From Pachyseris speciosa (lineage: Eukaryota > Cnidaria > Anthozoa > Scleractinia > Pachyseridae), in assembly GCA_016490735.1 (NCBI GenBank), contig JAEMWC010000234.1, positions 726,001-790,000 on the forward strand: 64,000 bases of DNA. Reading direction: 5' to 3'. The notes beneath the pieces were generated by a model, which was not told where the DNA came from, ran no database searches, and worked only from the letters and a program-made list of their open reading frames with translations. The first letter of the stretch is position 1. Every line of letters begins with the position of its first letter. The position numbers were made by a program, and so were the translations under genes. Positions 57,216 to 64,000 of the stretch are shown here, in pieces.

Positions 57216-59370
57216 AAAAATTTCCAAGTGCTTATGTTACTCAACAGTGCCCAGGGAACAAGATTTTTTCTTTCTTTTATAAAGTGTCCGCAGATTTGCT
57301 CTAGCTTTCATGCCCTAAGTCAATTGATGAAATTTGACAACACTACGATCTCCAAATTTTGGTTTTATGTTCAAACTAATGTCAAGCATGGCTTGAATTA
57401 TATATATTTTATTGTTTTCATATCATTTCCTTTATAGGATATAAAGAGATTTGCGCGGGCACAGTTGTGACGTATTCTGCGTGCATTTTTGTACACGCGT
57501 GACGTAGGGCGCGTACATATGTTGAGATATAATGCCCTCTATTCGACCAATCATAGCGCGCGTAATTAACTTTATGTTTGTGTCTCAAGAAACGTGCAGT
57601 GTCATGTCTCATAGCAACAAGTCATTACTCACGTGTTTAAATTGATCGTTCCAAACAACTAAACTGTCTATTGTTGTTGTATTTGAATGATAGACGTCTA
57701 AAAGCTGTTCCATGGGCTTTTTATGTAGAGTTTTTATGCACATATAGGGCAGGAGCAGGGTTACTGCATGTTTGCATTTTAATTAGTGACCCACGGAGCC
57801 GTAAATAAGTGGAACAGCAAAGAATAGTTCTTCTCCCTTGTCACCAAACGTTCACAAATCCGATAGCATCGAGATTTTAACAGTTTATAGAAATAACAGA
57901 GACTGCAGTAAGTATCAGTCGGAATTTAAATAGAGACTTTTCAGTTCAAATCGCTGTTTGTGTTTTGCTTATAACGGAACTACCGCTTCATAAGAGAGGA
58001 ACTTAGAACTAAGCGGTTTTTCGAATGGTCAGATCAGTAAACACTTTGGCTCCACACAGCAAATTATTTCCTACATAACTAGCGGACAAGTCTAGGCAGC
58101 GTTATTGTTTATACTTATCTACAGTATAAAAGTGACGCTCATTAATAAACCTCTCCAATTATTATCAGTGTTTGGGGATCACTTCATTTGTATTCAGGAA
58201 TCCCTTCATCAGTATTAGGGGAATCCAGTAGAATCCAGTATCAGGATTTGTCTTTCCTCACCTAATACTACTGGAATTTCACATAAAAAAAAGGAAAACA
58301 AGAATACACAAACAAACTAAAACATAACGATAAAACACCCTGAAGACCATGAATTTACTTTTGCACAAGATGTTGACCAAATTGAGCAGTGTTTGGGCTG
58401 AATTGCGTAAGTCAAAGCTGTCCGATGTAGATAGAAGCGATCAAGCAATACAACCAAGGTCATTGTTAGGGCCGTTACTTTCATTTATCACATGACCCTT
58501 CCGGTCCAGTTTAGGCCGTCGTGCAGGAAATAGCATAGAAAGGTGACGTGAACATGTGAATTTTTCTTCGAGAAGATGGAAAACTCAGATAAGTAACAAA
58601 CATACCCCGCCGTAAAGTAGACAAAATGCCCAGCACTTTGCAACAAATGTCCGTAGAAAAGATAAAATAAGTTCAAAGCTGAGAGATTAGTTCAGTCAAG
58701 ATTCTTGGAGAAATCAGATTTATGTGGGTTCATCATGAAGCCAGACTTTGTTAATACCAACCGTTTTGCTTCCTTAACAAAATGCTGTGTTTAGGTGGAT
58801 GCAAACTGACGTCATCATGCCGGAAATGTTTAATTATTGTCTGTGCTGTATGTGGCCCCAGCGATGACATCCCTCGCGATTTATGAGAAGCGAATGACAT
58901 TTCACAAATTCGATTATCAACGTAGAAGTAAAATTGTGAAGCAGAAGATCAAAATTTCACTGGAAAGTCCACTAATAAGACAGAATCATTTCCAGTATAC
59001 AACACCCAAACTCCAAAGTTTACATACAGTTGATCGAACGGATACAGGAACTGATTCAGTATAAGTAGAATCTACTAACAACTTACATGGACGTAGTTGT
59101 CGTTGGAACTCCTTCCAAAATCTGAGTTGCTGAATCTATTCCCATGCAGTTGTAAGTGTTTTCAATTCCACATCCTTGTGTACCAGTGGCTTTACAGAAA
59201 CTTACAGGATCTATAAAAAATGAAGCACCAATTTATCGTTTATGAAAATGCTGAGATAGTTCGTCACGCTCACTGTGATAATCCCATTAACCGCTCTCCT
59301 TGTAATTCAGTTGGTCATTGACAATTAAAAGAGGCTCCTCTATGCGAATAAACCTATTCTACTTTAACCA
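57216..59370. other. Intergenic, no gene recognised
   Basis: A short duplication (GAATCCAGTA twice near 58220-58240). No coding region supported; the 58837-59064 frame is featureless. Confidence 0.4.
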
Positions 59371-59380
59371 ATAAGCCGCC

Positions 59381-60190
59381 CTCTTTATGTATGCAGACGA
59401 CCACCAAATGTACAAGATTGGAGACTTCATCGAGAATGCTGCCCAAGAGCTTAAGAAAGAAACTGAGAAATCACTCAGTGATACAAAGAAAACCTCTTAA
59501 ATGCCAATCCCAGCAAATTTCAGATCATCGTCATCGACCCGAATTATCACTTGATATTGATTCAAGAGTGGTTAAGTCTTCGGACACACTTATAATTTTG
59601 GGGCAAACATTGATGACAAACTAACATTTAGCGAACATATCAAAGACATTAGTAAGAGAGCAAATCAAAAAGTTGGAGTGTTACTGATGTTGCGAAATCT
59701 CATACCTTGTTCCGCTAAACTGCAATTTGGCATTCTACCTTACTTAACTTACTGTGACGTTGTATGGCACTTTTGTAAATCGTCTGATAAGCGCAAGCTG
59801 GAACGAGTTCAAGAGCGTGCACTGAGAGAAGTTTTCAACTTAAAATCTGAATCTTGCGGTGAACGCTTGAAAAGAGCCTGTCTCCCTACTCTGTATGAAG
59901 GAAGATTACGAAACATAGCCACATTGATGTACAAAGTTAAAAGCGGCCTTGTACCTCAGTACATTTCCGAAATTTTCCACGAGTCCCATAAGGGATACAA
60001 CCTAAGAAATGCGGACTTTAATATCCCACCGTTTAGATCTGTATGCTACACTAAACACTCACTACGCTATCTAGGACCCTCTTTTGGAGCAAACTAAGAC
60101 CATCGGATACCTGAACAGTTTTAAACAAAGCATTAAGGAAAAACGAGTTAACTACTCTTTTAGAAGACTGCAGGGATTGCTAACTATGTT
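59381..60190 (+). pseudogene. LINE reverse transcriptase, C-terminal part (CR1/Jockey-like)
   Basis: It begins inside the catalytic motif (LFMYADDHQMYKIGDF). A TAA near 59498 and two shifts follow, then DTLIILG, DDKLTFSEHIKDIS and the long frame 59678-60097 with ILPYLTYCDVVWHF, LERVQERALREVFNLKSE and GLVPQYISEIF. It ends after another shift with TTLLEDCRDC near 60175. The order (YADD, GVxxDxxLxFxxHI, LPxLxYCxxVW, RxQxRAxR) is that of a CR1/Jockey-group RT. 5'-truncated at about 59370 and dead. Confidence 0.8.
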
Positions 60191-60837
60191 TTTAACTTTC
60201 TTAGAAACTGGATTAAATTTAGGCTGAATTATATTAGGAATATAAGTGCATTTAGTTTAGTTTTAGTATACTTTAAGATCGTTTACTTTTTAGATTCTTC
60301 TACTTGTATATGTGTAAATATTCTACTTTTATAGTACCCACTTTAGATTTTATTAGTGTCCCCAATTAGTTTGTTAAAAGCTAAGTATCTCGACACTTAA
60401 ATAAAGTCCTACGGCTACCAATTAAGGACTTTCCGCCAAGAAATAGGACGTCTGACTCTGATAAGCATAACTAAGTGCCACTTACTCTTAGTCAAACAAG
60501 AAATCATGCTGGCTATGTAATTCTCGATAGACTGCCATCGACTGAATGAAAACAAACCAGCTACTCAAAAATACACCTCTTCTAACGAATTTTTTTTGTT
60601 GAATAGACTGTGTAATTGGGTACGCTAGAACAGTTGGACACAGAGAGAACAAGAGTCTCACTTGAACGTAATTGCCTCTAAGTTCGACATGAAATTGCAG
60701 TGCAATCGATCTTGTTTGTGAAATGGATCGCATGTCGAGGTCGTTATTCCGCAATGTCTTGTGACACGAAATTACTCAAGCCTTCCAAGGTGTGTTCCAC
60801 CGTCTTTTCCTAACAGAATCCTAAGCACATCTCCGAA
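60191..60837. other. LINE 3' region and spacer
   Basis: Up to about 60415 this is probably LINE 3' UTR, ending AATAAAGTCCTACGGCTACC. No gene beyond it. Confidence 0.4.
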
Positions 60838-60965
60838 CCATATTTATACTACTGCTTAAGTAGTGTTCATAATTGCGACTATCATTCACATCCTCATTAT
60901 TTAATCCGCATATCAAATATATGAATTTCATATATTCAAACTCAATTATTCAAATTTATCTCTGT
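60838..60965 (+). repeat. tRNA-derived repeat tail
   Basis: ACTACTGCTTAAGTAGTGTTCATAA, with TAATCCGCATATCAAATATA and TTCATATATTCAAACTCAAT, the tail part of the family at 25160 and 54580 without a tRNA head. Confidence 0.55.
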
Positions 60966-61909
60966 AATTACACTTTCTGTTCACCTTTCTAATTTTTTTT
61001 TGTACTATGTGTAAATACTCTACAAGTTGTTAAATCTTGCGGTATAAAATGAAGAGTGTCTGACAGCATGGTGTGGCCACTTCACACCGTTTACCAATAC
61101 GTAATCCAGTTACAAAGTAAAATCCGGTTAGAATGTCGATACATCCACAACCAATCCAAAAAGCATTTTGAAACATCATTGGGTTGTTCTATTTCCATGA
61201 AGAAAAAGCCGTTAGGCAGGAAATTGTTGCGACGATAAGAAAAAGTCGACCAATCAAAAGCATCATTTATCAGAATTGCAATTTCAGTGAAAACAAAACA
61301 AAACCGACAAAATACCAACACCAAAACAAATAAAAAAAAAACTAAAAAGAAAAACACTCCGTTGCATGGTGCTATGGAACGTTTCTGACCGTATACAGTA
61401 AAAACTCTAACATTCACAATAAAGCCATGTGAAATGCTTTTGACCTTTTAAATTTCCAAAATCTACACATGATGTGGGGCCCTCAGTTTCGTCATGTAAA
61501 TAATAAACAACCTGTGTCACGCTGTCACTACTGCTCAGTGTTCCCTTTTTGCATGCTTAAGTTGAATAATACATTTCTTAGCAGAGGCTCAAGTTGTTGC
61601 GTGGTGGAATATTTACAATCGTCTTGCCTTCCTAACAGCTAATGAGGTCTCTGAATTGTTCTGTGGGCGTATCACTTATGCTCACTAACGATCCTCTTCG
61701 CATAAGGCCAGGCTTTTTTCAGTCGGGATAGAATCTCACCAGAGGCGCAACAAGATCGCATGACAGTTTTGTTAACTACGTTGTCTTTGATAGACGTTTA
61801 TCAATCTGCATCGTACTGCAGAGTGACAAGTTAATGTACGGAGGTTAGGTATATAACTTTTCTCTCACTCTAAGTTCATATTTTTATCCTGATACTTGAT
61901 TTTAAGTTA
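60966..61909. other. Intergenic, no gene recognised
   Basis: The A-rich stretch 61290-61345 gives an artefactual Phe-rich minus-strand frame. No supported feature. Confidence 0.4.
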
Positions 61910-62096
61910 GTGATAAACCTGTGGCCCTTGAAATTCCGGATCGAATTGAAATTTGGAAATGTTGGCGGAGAAAAACGTCTCGGATCAGAGTAGAGAGCCA
62001 ACAAACTCAACCCCCATATGACGCCGAGTCCGGAATCAAACCCAGGCCACATTAGTGGGAGGCGAGTGGTCTCTCCGCTACCCCGGCCCTGCTCCC
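61910..62096 (-). mobile_element. tRNA-derived SINE
   Basis: Reverse strand: the head GGGAGCAGGGCCGGGG, A box TAGCGGAGAGA (62080-62070) and a perfect B box GGTTTGATTCC (62042-62032). The body contains GGGGGTTGAGTTTGTTGGC and GAGACGTTTTTCTCCGCC, then GGAATTTCAAGGGCCACAGG. The minus-strand frame at 61876-62112 (FPNFNSIRNFKGHRF) is this SINE mistranslated. Confidence 0.7.
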
Positions 62097-63155
62097 TTAA
62101 TGGTAAATCCATTACGGATATTAGTTTTCCAGCATTTTCATTGGATTACCAAACAAAGGCTATCAGCTCATGCATATAGCCGCTGTACCTAATATGGTCA
62201 TGAACGTGTCAACAAAACAGAGAAAGCTGACTAAAATTTTGAAACGAAACGGACGGCCATTGAAACATGAATAGTCTCGCAGCGGATTTAACGAGTTGAA
62301 ATACCGAAACTGGAAGCGAAATGCAAATTGAATTCATTGCTGAGTATTTTAGAACAGACCGTGGCATCGTGTTTAAAAATTTTTGTTGCAGCCCTGAGAA
62401 AAATTTCCGAGCTGTTGATGTTCAGCTTATAGCAAAACACACTTTCATGTACTGAAATACCGCAAGAGTTAAATACCTTAACTAAGCGAAATGAGAAAAT
62501 GTTTTCAATAACAACTTGATCGACTTTAGAAGTCGTAAATATGCTCAAGGGCCAGTCTATCCAAAACAAAGTGAACAACCACTACTTCAGCAAAGTTTAC
62601 AGTGGCTTTCACTATTGGAAATTTTCGAGCGATCGACATTTTTGCAAAAACTAAAAATTAACACAAGCTAAAAATGTTCTTTTACCTGCAATCGATGCAA
62701 TGTATCAATCACCAGCTTCAAACTTTCGATCTTACAAATACATGTTTTGTGAGAGTAACAAAAATCGCTCTTCTTATTTTGTTATACTCTTTCTCTGGGT
62801 TCCTTTCTTTCACTTTTTTGGTGCTGATTCTGAACTATGAGTTGCAGAGTTACGGCTTGATGGATATGAAATGATTATCTATACACCAGTGCTCGCACAT
62901 GTTCAAGGGCAAAAACAAAAAAAAAAAAAAAATTCCCGGCAATTGGGAATTATAAGTTATTAATGTATGAGTAACTGTTGGTTGTAAATGAAGGATTCAA
63001 AGCGTTATATCAGCTAGAGCCTGGATTTACCATGACTGGAATTAAATTTCATGCAAACCGCCCAATACTGGTAGAAGGATTAGCTGGGGCTGGAGTAACA
63101 ATTTAAAAAAAACCTGCATGCTAGCTACTGTGAAAGAGATCACTTATAATCTTAC
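62097..63155. other. Intergenic or intronic, no gene recognised
   Basis: It contains an A run at 62917-62932. If the Ig exon at 63156-63388 belongs to a functional gene on the minus strand, this is its downstream intron. Confidence 0.4.
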
Positions 63156-63388
63156 CAAGCACAGTAACTGTGAAATCCACTGAGTCAACGCCATATTCAT
63201 TGTTAGCCAAGCAGGTGTAGTTTCCATTCTTGTCTATTTTGCTCCATACTGTTCCTGTCCCGTTAGCTAAGCTTGTAGATGATTTCATCAATGACATGTT
63301 GATGGGAGGCGTTCCTTCGGACGAACACCATACATAATGGCCTGGTACTGTTCGAACAGCTGCTAGTGGAGTCACAACTTCGGTTTAT
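63156..63388 (-). pseudogene. Immunoglobulin-like domain exon
   Basis: Acceptor TTGCAG at 63389-63394 and donor CTTG|GTAAGA at 63156/63155 bound 233 bases. The frame reads TPLAAVRTVPGHYVWCSSEG, TPPIN, and later DKNGNYTCLANNEYG and VDFTVTVLG: Cys, the Asp-x-Gly-x-Tyr-x-Cys motif and the end of an I-set Ig domain, about 78 residues. The 3' border is phase 1, usual for Ig exons. At the 5' edge a phase-1 start (AT AAA CCG AAG TTG TGA) hits a stop; one base seems to be missing between the acceptor and VTPL. It is either a pseudogene, a sequencing error or a misjudged acceptor. Such domains occur in cell-adhesion and receptor proteins. Confidence 0.65.
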
Positions 63389-63825
63389 CTGCAAATAGAC
63401 GATAACAGGATGGAAATATAAACATCTACTCCCGGGTGCCTAGGCGCCTTTAGGCTTATTAAGGTCATTCTAGGTGACTTTAGGAAACATCATTAAACTT
63501 AAAGTTCAACTACATGAGCTTTCATAGGACTCTACTTACTTTTCGAGTAAAAAAAAAACCTTAAAAAGGGGCGCTTTTATGATGACCCACGTGATTATGA
63601 TGACCCACGTGGATCAAGATGGCGGTGGACGTGTCAGTTGCTTGCTCCTCATTTTTTCGTTTGTGGTACTTGTGCTTCTTTTCCTTGGCTTTCTTGCAGC
63701 CGCAATCAAGTCATAACTGCATTAACTCACCACTTGTTCCAAGATTTAGTATTCGGAATGAAGTTAAAAGCTGCGAGGGAACTTCAAGTTTACAACGGCC
63801 ACTCGTCAAGCCTCTCAAACATGGC
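63389..63825. other. Spacer with a short direct repeat
   Basis: ATGATGACCCACGTG occurs at 63579-63593 and 63598-63612. No gene recognised; the frame 63638-63838 leads toward the LINE start but lacks motifs. Confidence 0.4.
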
Positions 63826-63829
63826 TACC

Positions 63830-64000
63830 TTTGTTTAGCGATCTCTATTGAAAAGCAGATTCTTTTACGCTGTGGCGACGTATCGACTAATCCTGGACAG
63901 ACTCAGTCATCTTTGAGCTGCTACGTACAAAACGTCAGAAGTTTAAAAGCTGTTCGTGCAGTCGAATCGTCCTTTGAGTCAAAAATTAGTCTTCTACAAG
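63830..64000 (+). mobile_element. LINE ORF2 start, cut by window end
   Basis: Frame ...LCLAISIEKQILLRCGDVST, then NPGQTQSSLSCYVQNVRSLK. The pattern LLLRCGD(I/V)..NPGP is the usual lead-in to the apurinic endonuclease domain of CR1/Jockey-type LINEs, and YVQNVRSL corresponds to the N-x-R-S first motif of the endonuclease. The frame is open to the window edge, so this may be a less damaged copy. Confidence 0.65.

Noticed and set aside
61091..61417. 108-codon hydrophobic minus-strand frame suggesting a membrane protein
   Set aside because: The hydrophobic Phe/Val stretch is the translation of an A-rich low-complexity run on the plus strand.

Overview
The window looks like nuclear DNA of an anthozoan cnidarian, most likely a stony coral. 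It is AT-rich, genes are split by introns with GT-AG borders, and most of the sequence is transposable elements. Several repeats resemble ones I know from coral genomes: Thr-tRNA-derived repeats, a tRNA-headed SINE with a GTAT tail, L1/Tx1-type and CR1/Jockey-like LINEs, a GIY-YIG Penelope-like element, and a short Ty3 element. The species cannot be fixed from sequence alone. Nothing bacterial, no CRISPR and no rRNA was seen.

Layout. 1-1.5 kb: nothing recognised. 1.5-9.4 kb: a large repeat (R1a) interrupted by a 4.95-kb two-gene DNA transposon (THAP/DDE transposase plus a convergent SAP/zinc-finger gene), itself interrupted by a 1.49-kb element flanked by TTAA. 9.4-16.3 kb: an L1/Tx1-type LINE split by a second R1-type insertion (R1b, 5.6 kb), which contains a palindromic pair of tRNA-like genes and another LINE tail. 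18.6-19.9 kb: the best intact host-type gene, two exons encoding a Tudor-knot protein. 20.4-23.2 kb: a tail-to-tail, broken, transposase-like gene whose first exon encodes a signal peptide. 23.3-29.2 kb: SINE, tRNA-like repeats, tandem repeats and a decayed tandem array of 72-nt leucine-rich-repeat exons. 29.7-30.4 kb: a broken F-box/LRR gene. 32.1-33.7 kb: a broken unrecognised gene. 34-42.3 kb: repeats, two MITEs, two minisatellites rich in GGAAATTTCC, and a THAP remnant. 42.4-53.7 kb: a LINE split by a 10.77-kb DNA transposon with long subterminal arrays, itself carrying a degenerate Ty3 retrotransposon. 54.6-64 kb: tRNA-like repeats, a Penelope-like fragment with a hammerhead-like motif, a LINE 3' fragment, a SINE, one Ig-domain exon and the start of another LINE.

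The most informative result is the nesting order, read from split reading frames and target-site duplications: LINE > R1b > foldback tRNA element; R1a > THAP/DDE element > TTAA element; LINE > EnSpm/CACTA-like element > Ty3 element. Almost every recognisable coding region carries frameshifts or stops; the 18.6-19.9 kb gene is the exception. All reading is by eye; clade names for elements are family-level judgements and were not checked against a database.
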